A stretch of 64,000 nucleotides of DNA from Megachile rotundata (GCF_050947335.1 NW_027473365.1:496001-560000); one strand, 5' to 3'. Positions 13,911-27,684 are shown, numbered from the stretch's first letter. Made by a program: numbers and translations. Notes: generated by a model from the sequence alone, not told the origin.

Positions 13911-16174
13911 TGTGATTGTGTGATTGTGTGATTGTGTGATTGTGCGATTGTGTGATTGTGTGATTGTGTGATTGTGAGATTGTGTGATTGTGTGATGGTG
14001 TAATTGTGATTGTGTGATTGTGTGATTGTGTGGTTGTGTGATTGTGGTTGTGTGATTGTGATTGTGTGATTGTGATTGTGTGATTGTGATTGTGTGATTG
14101 TGTCTGTGTGATTGTGTGAGTGTGTGATTGTGTGATTGTGTGATTGTGTGATTGTGCGATTGTGCGATTGTGCGATTGTGCGATTGTGTGATTGTGATTG
14201 TGTGATTGTGACTGTGTGATTGTGTGATTGTGTGATTGTGTGATTGTGTGATTGTGTGATTGTGTGATTGTGTGATTGTGTGATTATGTGATTGTGTGAT
14301 TGTGTGATTGTGTGAGTGTGTGATTGTCTGATTGAGTGATTGTGTGATTGTGTGATTGTGTGATTGTGTGATTGTGTGATTGTGTGATTGTGAGATTGTG
14401 TGATTGTGAGATTGTGTGATTGTGTGATGGTGTAATTGTGATTGTGTGATTGTGATTGTGTGATTGTGTGGTTGTGTGATTGTGTGATTGTGTGATTGTG
14501 TGATTGTGTGATTGTGTGATTGTGTGATTGTGTGATTGTGTGATTGTGTGATTGTGTGATTGTGTGATTGTGTGATTGTGTGATTGTGTGATTGTGTGAT
14601 TGTGTGATTGTGTGAGTGTGTGATTGTCTCATTGAGTGATTGTGTGCTTGTGTGATTGTGTGGTTGTGTGATTGTGTGATTGTGTGATTAGGTGATTGGG
14701 TGATTGTGTGATTGTGTGATTGTGACTGTGTGATTGTGTGAGTGTGTGATTGTGTGATTGAGTGATTGTGTGGTTGTGTGATTGTGTGGTTGTGTGATTG
14801 TGTGATTGTGTGATTGTGTGATTGTGTGATTGTGTGATTGTGTGATTGTGGTTGTGTGATTGTGATTGTGTGATTGTGATTGTGTGATTGTGATTGTGTG
14901 ATTGTGTCTGTGTGATTGTGTGAGTGTGTGATTGTGTGATTGTGTGATTGTGTGATTGTGTGATTGTGTGATTGTGTGGTTGTGTGATTGTGGGATTGTG
15001 TGATTAGGTGATTGTGTGATTGTGTGATTGTGTGATTGTGTAATTGTGATTGTGTGATTGTGATTGTGTGTACTGTGTGATTGTGTGATCGTGTGATTGT
15101 GTGATTGTGTGATTGTGTGATTGTGTGATTGTGTGATTGTGTGATTGTGTGATTGTGTGATTGTGTGATTGTGTGATTGTGTGATTGTGTGATTAGGTGA
15201 TTGTGTGATTGTGTGATTGTGTGATTGTGTGATTGTGTGATTGTGTGATTGTGTGATTGTGTGATTGTGTGATTGTGTGTATGTGTGATTGTGGTTGTGT
15301 GATTGTGGTTGTGTGATTGTGGTTGTGTGATTGTGATTGTGTGATTGTGATTGTGTGATTGCGACTGTGTGATTGTGTGAGTGTGTGATTGTGTGATTGT
15401 GTGGTTGTGTGATTGTGTGGTTGTGTGATTTTGTGATTGTGTGATTGTGTGATTGTGTGAGTGTGTGATTGTGTGATTGTGTGATTGTGTGATTGTGTGA
15501 TTGTGTGATTGTGTGATTGTGTGATTGTGTGATTGTGTGATTGTGTGATTGTGTGATTGTGTGAGTGTGTGATTGTCTGATTGAGTGATTGTGTGCTTGT
15601 GTGATTGTGTGGTTGTGTGATTGTGTGATTGAGTGATTGTGTGCTTGTGTGATTGTGTGGTTGTGTGATTGTGTGATTGTGTGATTAGGTGATTGTGTGA
15701 TTGTGTGATTGTGACTGTGTGATTGTGTGAGTGTGTGATTGTGTGATTGAGTGATTGTGTGGTTGTGTGATTGTGTGGTTGTGTGATTGTGTGATTGTGT
15801 GATTGTGTGATTGTGTGATTGTGTGATTGTGTGAGTGTGTGATTGTCTGATTGAGTGATTGTGTGCTTGTGTGATTGTGTGGTTGTGTGATTGTGTGATT
15901 GTGTGATTGTGTGATTGTGTGATTGTGTGATTGCGATTGTGTGATTGTGATTGTGTGATTGTGACTGTGTGATTTTGACTGTGTGATTTTGACTGTGTGA
16001 TTGTGTGAGTGTGTGATTGTGTGATTGAGTGATTGTGTGCTTGTGTGATTGTGTGGTTGTGTGATTGTGTGACTGTGTGATTGTGTGATTGTGTGATTGT
16101 GTGATTGTGTGATTGTGTGATTGTGTGATTGTGAGATTGTGGGATTGTGTGATTGTGTGATTGAGTGATTGTGT
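13703..16174. repeat. 2.48-kb module string, copy 2
   Basis: Same order G-Q-S-T-V but 2,472 bp. The 9-bp shortfall fits a 17-bp deletion that removed the TGTGTACTG segment of the Q tail near 14.20 kb, plus one extra octamer elsewhere. Its CpG-module tail has AATTATG at 13861 where the others have AATTGTG. Confidence 0.82.
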
Positions 16175-16382
16175 GACTGCGTGATTGTGTGACTGTGTGA
16201 TTGTGTGACTGCGTGATTGTGTGACCGCGATTGTGTGACCGTGATTGTGTGACCGTGATTTTGTGACCGTGATTGTGTGACCGTGATTGTGTGATTGTGT
16301 GATTGTGCGATTGTGTGATTGTGCGATTGTGTAATTGTGATTGTGTGATTGTGATTGTGTGTACTGTGTGATTGTGTGATCG
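16175..16382 (+). repeat. CpG-dense module G6
   Basis: Same string, GACCGCG at 16223. The octamer run after GATCG is about two units shorter than in other copies. The next CpG module follows at 1,081 bp. Confidence 0.93.
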
Positions 16383-17255
16383 TGTGATTGTGTGATTGTG
16401 CGATTGTGTGATTGTGTGATTGTGTGATTGTGAGATTGTGTGATTGTGTGATGGTGTAATTGTGATTGTGTGATTGTGTGATTGTGTGGTTGTGTGATTG
16501 TGTGAGTGTGTGATTGTGTGATTGTGTGATTGTGTGATTGTGATTGTGTGATTGTGACTGTGTGATTGTGTGAGTGTGTGATTGTGTGATTGTGTGATTG
16601 TGTGATTGTGTGATTGTGTGATTGTGTGATTGTGTGATTGTGTGATTGTGTGATTGTGTGAGTGTGTGATTGTCTGATTGAGTGATTGTGTGCTTGTGTG
16701 ATTGTGTGGTTGTGTGATTGTGTGATTGAGTGATTGTGTGCTTGTGTGATTGTGTGGTTGTGTGATTGTGTGATTGTGTGATTAGGTGATTGTGTGATTG
16801 TGTGATTGTGACTGTGTGATTGTGTGAGTGTGTGATTGTGTGATTGGGTGATTGTGTGGTTGTGTGATTGTGTGGTTGTGTGATTGTGTGATTGTGTGAT
16901 TGTGTGATTGTGTGAGTGTGTGATTGTCTGATTGAGTGATTGTGTGCTTGTGTGATTGTGTGGTTGTGTGATTGTGTGATTGTGTGATTGTGTGATTGTG
17001 TGATTGTGTGATTGCGATTGTGTGATTGTGATTGTGTGATTGTGACTGTGTGATTTTGACTGTGTGATTTTGACTGTGTGATTGTGTGAGTGTGTGATTG
17101 TGTGATTGAGTGATTGTGTGCTTGTGTGATTGTGTGGTTGTGTGATTGTGTGACTGTGTGATTGTGTGATTGTGTGATTGTGTGATTGTGTGATTGTGTG
17201 ATTGTGTGATTGTGAGATTGTGGGATTGTGTGATTGTGTGATTGAGTGATTGTGT

Positions 17256-17463
17256 GACTGCGTGATTGTGTGACTGTGTGATTGTGTGACTGCGTGATTG
17301 TGTGACCGCGATTGTGTGACCGTGATTGTGTGACCGTGATTTTGTGACCGTGATTGTGTGACCGTGATTGTGTGATTGTGTGATTGTGCGATTGTGTGAT
17401 TGTGCGATTGTGTAATTGTGATTGTGTGATTGTGATTGTGTGTACTGTGTGATTGTGTGATCG
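17256..17463 (+). repeat. CpG-dense module G7
   Basis: Same string, GACCGCG at 17304, with Q at 453 bp. Confidence 0.93.
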
Positions 17464-20400
17464 TGTGATTGTGTGATTGTGTGATTGTGTGATTGTGCGA
17501 TTGTGTGATTGTGTGATTGTGTGATTGTGAGATTGTGTGATTGTGTGATGGTGTAATTGTGATTGTGTGATTGTGTGATTGTGTGGTTGTGTGATTGTGG
17601 TTGTGTGATTGTGATTGTGTGATTGTGATTGTGTGATTGTGATTGTGTGATTGTGTCTGTGTGATTGTGTGAGTGTGTGATTGTGTGATTGTGTGATTGT
17701 GTGATTGTGCGATTGTGCGATTGTGCGATTGTGCGATTGTGTGATTGTGATTGTGTGATTGTGATTGTGTGTACTGTGTGACTGTGTGATTGTGTGATTG
17801 TGTGATTGTGTGATTGTGTGATTGTGTGATTGTGTGATTGTGTGATTGTGTGATTATGTGATTGTGTGATTGTGTGATTGTGTGAGTGTGTGATTGTCTG
17901 ATTGAGTGATTGTGTGATTGTGTGATTGTGTGATTGTGTGATTGTGTGATTGTGTGATTGTGTGATTGTGAGATTGTGTGATTGTGAGATTGTGTGATTG
18001 TGTGATGGTGTAATTGTGATTGTGTGATTGTGATTGTGTGATTGTGTCTGTGTGATTGTGTGAGTGTGTGATTGTGTGATTGTGTGATTGTGTGATTGTG
18101 TGATTGTGTGATTGTGTGATTGTGTGATTGTGCGATTGTGCGATTGTGCGATTGTGCGATTGTGTGATTGTGATTGTGTGATTGTGATTGTGTGTACTGT
18201 GTGACTGTGTGATTGTGTGATTGTGTGAATGTGTGATTGTGTGATTGTGTGATTGTGTGATTGTGTGATTGTGTGATTGTGTGATTATGTGATTGTGTGA
18301 TTGTGTGATTGTGTGAGTGTGTGATTGTCTGATTGAGTGATTGTGTGATTGTGTGATTGTGTGATTGTGTGATTGTGTGATTGTGAGATTGTGTGATTGT
18401 GAGATTGTGTGATTGTGTGATGGTGTAATTGTGATTGTGTGATTGTGATTGTGTGATTGTGTGGTTGTGTGATTGTGTGATTGTGTGATTGTGTGATTGT
18501 GTGATTGTGTGATTGTGTGATTGTGTGATTGTGTGATTGTGTGATTGTGTGATTGTGTGATTGTGTGATTGTGTGATTGTGTGATTGTGTGATTGTGTGA
18601 GTGTGTGATTGTCTCATTGAGTGATTGTGTGCTTGTGTGATTGTGTGGTTGTGTGATTGTGTGATTGTGTGATTAGGTGATTGGGTGATTGTGTGATTGT
18701 GTGATTGTGACTGTGTGATTGTGTGAGTGTGTGATTGTGTGATTGAGTGATTGTGTGGTTGTGTGATTGTGTGGTTGTGTGATTGTGTGATTGTGTGATT
18801 GTGTGATTGTGTGATTGTGTGATTGTGTGATTGTGGTTGTGTGATTGTGATTGTGTGATTGTGATTGTGTGATTGTGATTGTGTGATTGTGTCTGTGTGA
18901 TTGTGTGAGTGTGTGATTGTGTGATTGTGTGATTGTGTGATTGTGTGATTGTGTGATTGTGTGATTGTGTGATTGTGCGATTGTGCGATTGTGCGATTGT
19001 GCGATTGTGTGATTGTGATTGTGTGATTGTGATTGTGTGTACTGTGTGACTGTGTGATTGTGTGATTGTGTGATTGTGTGATTGTGTGATTGTGTGATTG
19101 TGTGATTGTGTGATTGTGTGATTGTGTGATTGTGTGATTGTGTGGTTGTGTGACTGTGTGATTGTGTGATTGTGTGATTGTGTGATTGTGTGATTGTGTG
19201 ATTGTGTGATTGTGTGATTGTGTGAGTGTGTGATTTTCTGATTGAGTGATTGTGTGCTTGTGTGATTGTGTGGTTGTGTGATTGTGGGATTGTGTGATTA
19301 GGTGATTGTGTGATTGTGTGATTGTGTGATTGTGTGATTGTGTGATTGTGTGATTGTGTGATTGTGTGATTGTGTGATTGTGTGATTGTGTGATTGTGTG
19401 ATTGTGTGATTGTGTGATTGTGTGATTGTGTGATTGTGTGATTGTGTGATTGTGTGATTGTGGTTGTGTGATTGTGATTGTGTGATTGTGATTGTGTGAT
19501 TGTGATTGTGTGATTGTGTCTGTGTGATTGTGTGAGTGTGTGATTGTGTGATTGTGTGATTGTGTGATTGTGTGATTGTGTGATTGTGTGGTTGTGTGAT
19601 TGTGGGATTGTGTGATTAGGTGATTGTGTGATTGTGTGATTGTGTGATTGTGTAATTGTGATTGTGTGATTGTGATTGTGTGTACTGTGTGATTGTGTGA
19701 TCGTGTGATTGTGTGATTGTGTGATTGTGTGATTGTGTGATTGTGTGATTGTGTGATTGTGTGATTGTGTGATTGTGTGATTGTGTGATTGTGTGATTAG
19801 GTGATTGTGTGATTGTGTGATTGTGTGATTGTGTGATTGTGTGATTGTGTGATTGTGTGATTGTGTGATTGTGTGTATGTGTGATTGTGGTTGTGTGATT
19901 GTGGTTGTGTGATTGTGGTTGTGTGATTGTGATTGTGTGATTGTGATTGTGTGATTGCGACTGTGTGATTGTGTGAGTGTGTGATTGTGTGATTGTGTGG
20001 TTGTGTGATTGTGTGGTTGTGTGATTTTGTGATTGTGTGATTGTGTGATTGTGTGAGTGTGTGATTGTGTGATTGTGTGATTGTGTGATTGTGTGATTGT
20101 GTGATTGTGTGATTGTGTGATTGTGTGATTGTGTGATTGTGTGAGTGTGTGATTGTCTGATTGAGTGATTGTGTGCTTGTGTGATTGTGTGGTTGTGTGA
20201 TTGTGTGATTGAGTGATTGTGTGCTTGTGTGATTGTGTGGTTGTGTGATTGTGTGATTGTGTGATTAGGTGATTGTGTGATTGTGTGATTGTGACTGTGT
20301 GATTGTGTGAGTGTGTGATTGTGTGATTGAGTGATTGTGTGGTTGTGTGATTGTGTGGTTGTGTGATTGTGTGATTGTGTGATTGTGTGATTGTGTGATT

Positions 20401-20754
20401 GTGTGATTGTGTGAGTGTGTGATTGTCTGATTGAGTGATTGTGTGCTTGTGTGATTGTGTGGTTGTGTGATTGTGTGATTGTGTGATTGTGTGATTGTGT
20501 GATTGTGTGATTGCGATTGTGTGATTGTGATTGTGTGATTGTGACTGTGTGATTTTGACTGTGTGATTTTGACTGTGTGATTGTGTGAGTGTGTGATTGT
20601 GTGATTGAGTGATTGTGTGCTTGTGTGATTGTGTGGTTGTGTGATTGTGTGACTGTGTGATTGTGTGATTGTGTGATTGTGTGATTGTGTGATTGTGTGA
20701 TTGTGTGATTGTGAGATTGTGGGATTGTGTGATTGTGTGATTGAGTGATTGTGT

Positions 20755-20962
20755 GACTGCGTGATTGTGTGACTGTGTGATTGTGTGACTGCGTGATTGT
20801 GTGACCGCGATTGTGTGACCGTGATTGTGTGACCGTGATTTTGTGACCGTGATTGTGTGACCGTGATTGTGTGATTGTGTGATTGTGCGATTGTGTGATT
20901 GTGCGATTGTGTAATTGTGATTGTGTGATTGTGATTGTGTGTACTGTGTGATTGTGTGATCG
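20755..20962 (+). repeat. CpG-dense module G8
   Basis: Same string, GACCGCG at 20803. It is the 4.6-kb tandem partner of G6; the next CpG module follows at 1,105 bp. Confidence 0.93.
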
Positions 20963-21859
20963 TGTGATTGTGTGATTGTGTGATTGTGTGATTGTGCGAT
21001 TGTGTGATTGTGTGATTGTGTGATTGTGAGATTGTGTGATTGTGTGATGGTGTAATTGTGATTGTGTGATTGTGTGATTGTGTGGTTGTGTGATTGTGTG
21101 AGTGTGTGATTGTGTGATTGTGTGATTGTGTGATTGTGATTGTGTGATTGTGACTGTGTGATTGTGTGAGTGTGTGATTGTGTGATTGTGTGATTGTGTG
21201 ATTGTGTGATTGTGTGATTGTGTGATTGTGTGATTGTGTGATTGTGTGATTGTGTGATTGTGTGAGTGTGTGATTGTCTGATTGAGTGATTGTGTGCTTG
21301 TGTGATTGTGTGGTTGTGTGATTGTGTGATTGAGTGATTGTGTGCTTGTGTGATTGTGTGGTTGTGTGATTGTGTGATTGTGTGATTAGGTGATTGTGTG
21401 ATTGTGTGATTGTGACTGTGTGATTGTGTGAGTGTGTGATTGTGTGATTGGGTGATTGTGTGGTTGTGTGATTGTGTGGTTGTGTGATTGTGTGATTGTG
21501 TGATTGTGTGATTGTGTGAGTGTGTGATTGTCTGATTGAGTGATTGTGTGCTTGTGTGATTGTGTGGTTGTGTGATTGTGTGATTGTGTGATTGTGTGAT
21601 TGTGTGATTGTGTGATTGCGATTGTGTGATTGTGATTGTGTGATTGTGACTGTGTGATTTTGACTGTGTGATTTTGACTGTGTGATTGTGTGAGTGTGTG
21701 ATTGTGTGATTGAGTGATTGTGTGCTTGTGTGATTGTGTGGTTGTGTGATTGTGTGACTGTGTGATTGTGTGATTGTGTGATTGTGTGATTGTGTGATTG
21801 TGTGATTGTGTGATTGTGAGATTGTGGGATTGTGTGATTGTGTGATTGAGTGATTGTGT

Positions 21860-22067
21860 GACTGCGTGATTGTGTGACTGTGTGATTGTGTGACTGCGTG
21901 ATTGTGTGACCGCGATTGTGTGACCGTGATTGTGTGACCGTGATTTTGTGACCGTGATTGTGTGACCGTGATTGTGTGATTGTGTGATTGTGCGATTGTG
22001 TGATTGTGCGATTGTGTAATTGTGATTGTGTGATTGTGATTGTGTGTACTGTGTGATTGTGTGATCG
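21860..22067 (+). repeat. CpG-dense module G9
   Basis: Same string, GACCGCG at 21908, with Q at 453 bp. It is the tandem partner of G7 (4.6 kb) and of G12 (8.83 kb). Confidence 0.93.
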
Positions 22068-23906
22068 TGTGATTGTGTGATTGTGTGATTGTGTGATTGT
22101 GCGATTGTGTGATTGTGTGATTGTGTGATTGTGAGATTGTGTGATTGTGTGATGGTGTAATTGTGATTGTGTGATTGTGTGATTGTGTGGTTGTGTGATT
22201 GTGGTTGTGTGATTGTGATTGTGTGATTGTGATTGTGTGATTGTGATTGTGTGATTGTGTCTGTGTGATTGTGTGAGTGTGTGATTGTGTGATTGTGTGA
22301 TTGTGTGATTGTGCGATTGTGCGATTGTGCGATTGTGCGATTGTGTGATTGTGATTGTGTGATTGTGATTGTGTGTACTGTGTGACTGTGTGATTGTGTG
22401 ATTGTGTGATTGTGTGATTGTGTGATTGTGTGATTGTGTGATTGTGTGATTGTGTGATTATGTGATTGTGTGATTGTGTGATTGTGTGAGTGTGTGATTG
22501 TCTGATTGAGTGATTGTGTGATTGTGTGATTGTGTGATTGTGTGATTGTGTGATTGTGTGATTGTGAGATTGTGTGATTGTGAGATTGTGTGATTGTGTG
22601 ATGGTGTAATTGTGATTGTGTGATTGTGATTGTGTGATTGTGTCTGTGTGATTGTGTGAGTGTGTGATTGTGTGATTGTGTGATTGTGTGATTGTGTGAT
22701 TGTGTGATTGTGTGATTGTGTGATTGTGCGATTGTGCGATTGTGCGATTGTGCGATTGTGTGATTGTGATTGTGTGATTGTGATTGTGTGTACTGTGTGA
22801 CTGTGTGATTGTGTGATTGTGTGAATGTGTGATTGTGTGATTGTGTGATTGTGTGATTGTGTGATTGTGTGATTGTGTGATTATGTGATTGTGTGATTGT
22901 GTGATTGTGTGAGTGTGTGATTGTCTGATTGAGTGATTGTGTGATTGTGTGATTGTGTGATTGTGTGATTGTGAGATTGTGTGATTGTGAGATTGTGTGA
23001 TTGTGTGATGGTGTAATTGTGATTGTGTGATTGTGATTGTGTGATTGTGTGGTTGTGTGATTGTGTGATTGTGTGATTGTGTGATTGTGTGATTGTGTGA
23101 TTGTGTGATTGTGTGATTGTGTGATTGTGTGATTGTGTGATTGTGTGATTGTGTCATTGTGTGATTGTGTGATTGTGTGATTGTGTGAGTGTGTGATTGT
23201 CTCATTGAGTGATTGTGTGCTTGTGTGATTGTGTGGTTGTGTGATTGTGTGATTGTGTGATTAGGTGATTGGGTGATTGTGTGATTGTGTGATTGTGACT
23301 GTGTGATTGTGTGAGTGTGTGATTGTGTGATTGAGTGATTGTGTGGTTGTGTGATTGTGTGGTTGTGTGATTGTGTGATTGTGTGATTGTGTGATTGTGT
23401 GATTGTGTGATTGTGTGATTGTGGTTGTGTGATTGTGATTGTGTGATTGTGATTGTGTGATTGTGATTGTGTGATTGTGTCTGTGTGATTGTGTGAGTGT
23501 GTGATTGTGTGATTGTGTGATTGTGTGATTGTGTGATTGTGTGATTGTGTGATTGTGTGATTGTGCGATTGTGCGATTGTGCGATTGTGCGATTGTGTGA
23601 TTGTGATTGTGTGATTGTGATTGTGTGTACTGTGTGACTGTGTGATTGTGTGATTGTGTGATTGTGTGATTGTGTGATTGTGTGATTGTGTGATTGTGTG
23701 ATTGTGTGATTGTGTGATTGTGTGATTGTGTGATTGTGTGATTGTGTGGTTGTGTGACTGTGTGATTGTGTGATTGTGTGATTGTGTGATTGTGTGATTG
23801 TGTGATTGTGTGATTGTGTGATTGTGTGAGTGTGTGATTTTCTGATTGAGTGATTGTGTGCTTGTGTGATTGTGTGGTTGTGTGATTGTGGGATTGTGTG
23901 ATTAGG

Positions 23907-24121
23907 TGATTGTGTGATTGTGTGATTGTGTGATTGTGTGATTGTGTGATTGTGTGATTGTGTGATTGTGTGATTGTGTGATTGTGTGATTGTGTGATTG
24001 TGTGATTGTGTGATTGTGTGATTGTGTGATTGTGTGATTGTGTGATTGTGTGATTGTGTGATTGTGTGATTGTGTGATTGTGTGATTGTGTGATTGTGTG
24101 ATTGTGTGATTGTGTGATTGT
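23907..24121 (+). repeat. Longest pure octamer run (unit A)
   Basis: About 26 consecutive perfect TGTGATTG units lie between a GATTAGG variant and the V marker. In the related block near 19.3-19.46 kb the same left flank leads after a shorter run to a different right flank, so the run holds a recombination join. Confidence 0.85.
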
Positions 24122-24995
24122 GTGTATGTGTGATTGTGGTTGTGTGATTGTGGTTGTGTGATTGTGGTTGTGTGATTGTGATTGTGTGATTGTGATTGTG
24201 TGATTGCGACTGTGTGATTGTGTGAGTGTGTGATTGTGTGATTGTGTGGTTGTGTGATTGTGTGGTTGTGTGATTTTGTGATTGTGTGATTGTGCGATTG
24301 TGTGAGTGTGTGATTGTGTGATTGTGTGATTGTGTGATTGTGTGATTGTGTGATTGTGTGATTGTGTGATTGTGTGATTGTGTGATTGTGTGAGTGTGTG
24401 ATTGTCTGATTGAGTGATTGTGTGCTTGTGTGATTGTGTGGTTGTGTGATTGTGTGATTGAGTGATTGTGTGCTTGTGTGATTGTGTGGTTGTGTGATTG
24501 TGTGATTGTGTGATTAGGTGATTGTGTGATTGTGTGATTGTGACTGTGTGATTGTGTGAGTGTGTGATTGTGTGATTGGGTGATTGTGTGGTTGTGTGAT
24601 TGTGTGGTTGTGTGACTGTGTGATTGTGTGATTGTGTGATTGTGTGAGTGTGTGATTGTCTGATTGAGTGATTGTGTGCTTGTGTGATTGTGTGGTTGTG
24701 TGATTGTGTGATTGTGTGATTGTGTGATTGTGTGATTGTGTGATTGTGTGATTGCGATTGTGTGATTGTGATTGTGTGATTGTGACTGTGTGATTTTGAC
24801 TGTGTGATTTTGACTGTGTGATTGTGTGAGTGTGTGATTGTGTGATTGAGTGATTGTGTGCTTGTGTGATTGTGTGGTTGTGTGATTGTGTGACTGTGTG
24901 ATTGTGTGATTGTGTGATTGTGTGATTGTGTGATTGTGTGATTGTGTGATTGTGAGATTGTGGAATTGTGTGATTGTGTGATTGAGTGATTGTGT

Positions 24996-25203
24996 GACTG
25001 CGTGATTGTGTGACTGTGTGATTGTGTGACTGCGTGATTGTGTGACCGCGATTGTGTGACCGTGATTGTGTGACCGTGATTTTGTGACCGTGATTGTGTG
25101 ACCGTGATTGTGTGATTGTGTGATTGTGCGATTGTGTGATTGTGCGATTGTGTAATTGTGATTGTGTGATTGTGATTGTGTGTACTGTGTGATTGTGTGA
25201 TCG
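24996..25203 (+). repeat. CpG-dense module G10
   Basis: Same string, GACCGCG at 25044, with Q at 453 bp. The unit upstream is GTGGAATTG in place of GTGGGATTG, shared only with G13. Confidence 0.93.
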
Positions 25204-27476
25204 TGTGATTGTGTGATTGTGTGATTGTGTGATTGTGCGATTGTGTGATTGTGTGATTGTGTGATTGTGAGATTGTGTGATTGTGTGATGGTGTAATTGT
25301 GATTGTGTGATTGTGTGATTGTGTGGTTGTGTGATTGTGGTTGTGTGATTGTGATTGTGTGATTGTGATTGTGTGATTGTGATTGTGTGATTGTGTCTGT
25401 GTGATTGTGTGAGTGTGTGATTGTGTGATTGTGTGATTGTGTGATTGTGCGATTGTGCGATTGTGCGATTGTGCGATTGTGTGATTGTGATTGTGTGATT
25501 GTGATTGTGTGTACTGTGTGACTGTGTGATTGTGTGATTGTGTGATTGTGTGATTGTGTGATTGTGTGATTGTGTGATTGTGTGACTGTGTGATTATGTG
25601 ATTGTGTGATTGTGTGATTGTGTGAGTGTGTGATTGTCTGATTGAGTGATTGTGTGATTGTGTGATTGTGTGATTGTGTGATTGTGTGATTGTGTGATTG
25701 TGAGATTGTGTGATTGTGAGATTGTGTGATTGTGTGATGGTGTAATTGTGATTGTGTGATTGTGATTGTGTGATTGTGTGGTTGTGTGATTGTGTGATTG
25801 TGTGATTGTGTGATTGTGTGATTGTGTGATTGTGTGATTGTGTGATTGTGTGATTGTGTGATTGTGTGATTGTGTGATTGTGTGATTGTGTGATTGTGTG
25901 ATTGTGTGATTGTGTGATTGTATGAGTGTGTGATTGTCTCATTGAGTGATTGTGTGCTTGTGTGATTGTGTGGTTGTGTGATTGTGTGATTGTGTGATTA
26001 GGTGATTGAGTGATTGTGTGATTGTGTGATTGTGACTGTGTGATTGTGTGAGTGTGTGATTGTGTGATTGAGTGATTGTGTGGTTGTGTGATTGTGTGGT
26101 TGTGTGATTGTGTGATTGTGTGATTGTGTGATTGTGTGATTGTGTGATTGTGTGATTGTGTGATTGTGGTTGTGTGATTGTGATTGTGTGATTGTGATTG
26201 TGTGATTGTGATTGTGTGATTGTGTCTGTGTGATTGTGTGAGTGTGTGATTGTGTGATTGTGTGATTGTGTGATTGTGTGATTGTGTGATTGTGTGGTTG
26301 TGTGATTGTGGGATTGTGTGATTAGGTGATTGTGTGATTGTGTGATTGTGTGATTGTGTAATTGTGATTGTGTGATTGTGATTGTGTGTACTGTGTGATT
26401 GTGTGATCGTGTGATTGTGTGATTGTGTGATTGTGTGATTGTGTGATTGTGTGATTGTGTGATTGTGTGATTGTGTGATTGTGTGATTGTGTGATTGTGT
26501 GATTGTGTGATTGTGTGATTAGGTGATTGTGTGATTGTGTGATTGTGTGATTGTGTGATTGTGTGATTGTGTGATTGTGTGATTGTGTGATTGTGTGTAT
26601 GTGTGATTGTGGTTGTGTGATTGTGGTTGTGTGATTGTGGTTGTGTGATTGTGATTGTGTGATTGTGATTGTGTGATTGCGACTGTGTGATTGTGTGAGT
26701 GTGTGATTGTGTGATTGTGTGGTTGTGTGATTGTGTGGTTGTGTGATTTTGTGATTGTGTGATTGTGTGATTGTGTGAGTGTGTGATTGTGTGATTGTGT
26801 GATTGTGTGATTGTGTGATTGTGTGATTGTGTGATTGTGTGATTGTGTGATTGTGTGATTGTGTGAGTGTGTGATTGTCTGATTGAGTGATTGTGTGCTT
26901 GTGTGATTGTGTGGTTGTGTGATTGTGTGATTGAGTGATTGTGTGCTTGTGTGATTGTGTGGTTGTGTGATTGTGTGATTGTGTGATTAGGTGATTGTGT
27001 GATTGTGTGATTGTGACTGTGTGATTGTGTGAGTGTGTGATTGTGTGATTGAGTGATTGTGTGGTTGTGTGATTGTGTGGTTGTGTGATTGTGTGATTGT
27101 GTGATTGTGTGATTGTGTGATTGTGTGATTGTGTGAGTGTGTGATTGTCTGATTGAGTGATTGTGTGCTTGTGTGATTGTGTGGTTGTGTGATTGTGTGA
27201 TTGTGTGATTGTGTGATTGTGTGATTGTGTGATTGCGATTGTGTGATTGTGATTGTGTGATTGTGACTGTGTGATTTTGACTGTGTGATTTTGACTGTGT
27301 GATTGTGTGAGTGTGTGATTGTGTGATTGAGTGATTGTGTGCTTGTGTGATTGTGTGGTTGTGTGATTGTGTGACTGTGTGATTGTGTGATTGTGTGATT
27401 GTGTGATTGTGTGATTGTGTGATTGTGTGATTGTGAGATTGTGGGATTGTGTGATTGTGTGATTGAGTGATTGTGT
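24996..27476. repeat. 2.48-kb module string, copy 3
   Basis: Length 2,481 bp with Q at 25449, S at 25942, T at 26405 and V at 26598. It carries GTATGAGTG near 25920 and GACTG before GATTATG near 25583, shared with the copies at 33823 and 56547. It lies inside 8.82-kb unit A. Confidence 0.88.
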
Positions 27477-27684
27477 GACTGCGTGATTGTGTGACTGTGT
27501 GATTGTGTGACTGCGTGATTGTGTGACCGCGATTGTGTGACCGTGATTGTGTGACCGTGATTTTGTGACCGTGATTGTGTGACCGTGATTGTGTGATTGT
27601 GTGATTGTGCGATTGTGTGATTGTGCGATTGTGTAATTGTGATTGTGTGATTGTGATTGTGTGTACTGTGTGATTGTGTGATCG
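27477..27684 (+). repeat. CpG-dense module G11
   Basis: Same string, GACCGCG at 27525. It is followed by an S marker (28312) and not by a Q module at 453 bp. Confidence 0.93.

Larger units (their letters stand above)
1..14840. repeat. Irregular mosaic part of the array
   Basis: This part holds the same modules as the rest but in a less regular order. S markers are dense at the left (near 714, 1084, 1955, 3646, 4024 and 4885). CpG modules follow at 2627, 6572, 9053, 9912 and 13703, and Q modules at 1438, 4400, 5245, 7025, 10365, 10783, 11288 and 14156. A 2.48-kb module string spans 6572-9052 and recurs at 13703. The stretch around 7.86-8.9 kb resembles 11.9-12.94 kb about 4.04 kb further on. 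I found no clean tandem duplication pair with sharp limits here, which suggests older or more rearranged copies. Confidence 0.75.
14840..19455. repeat. 4.6-kb tandem HOR unit, copy 1
   Basis: Markers in order are T 15087, V 15280, G 16175, G 17256, Q 17709, Q 18132, S 18617 and Q 18977. All recur 4,580-4,612 bp downstream in the next block. The offset changes only in steps that fit gain or loss of whole octamers. The left limit is placed where the GTGGTTG-GTGATTG string near 14.85 kb begins to match 19.46 kb; it is accurate to some tens of bases. Confidence 0.8.
19456..24050. repeat. 4.6-kb tandem HOR unit, copy 2
   Basis: This block matches the preceding one: T 19699, V 19876, G 20755, G 21860, Q 22313, Q 22728, S 23205, Q 23565. 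The match continues through the GATTTTCTG marker and the GATTAGG marker near 23.90 kb into a pure octamer run, where the order then switches to the V marker at 24125. The right limit therefore lies inside that run and cannot be set to the base. Confidence 0.8.
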
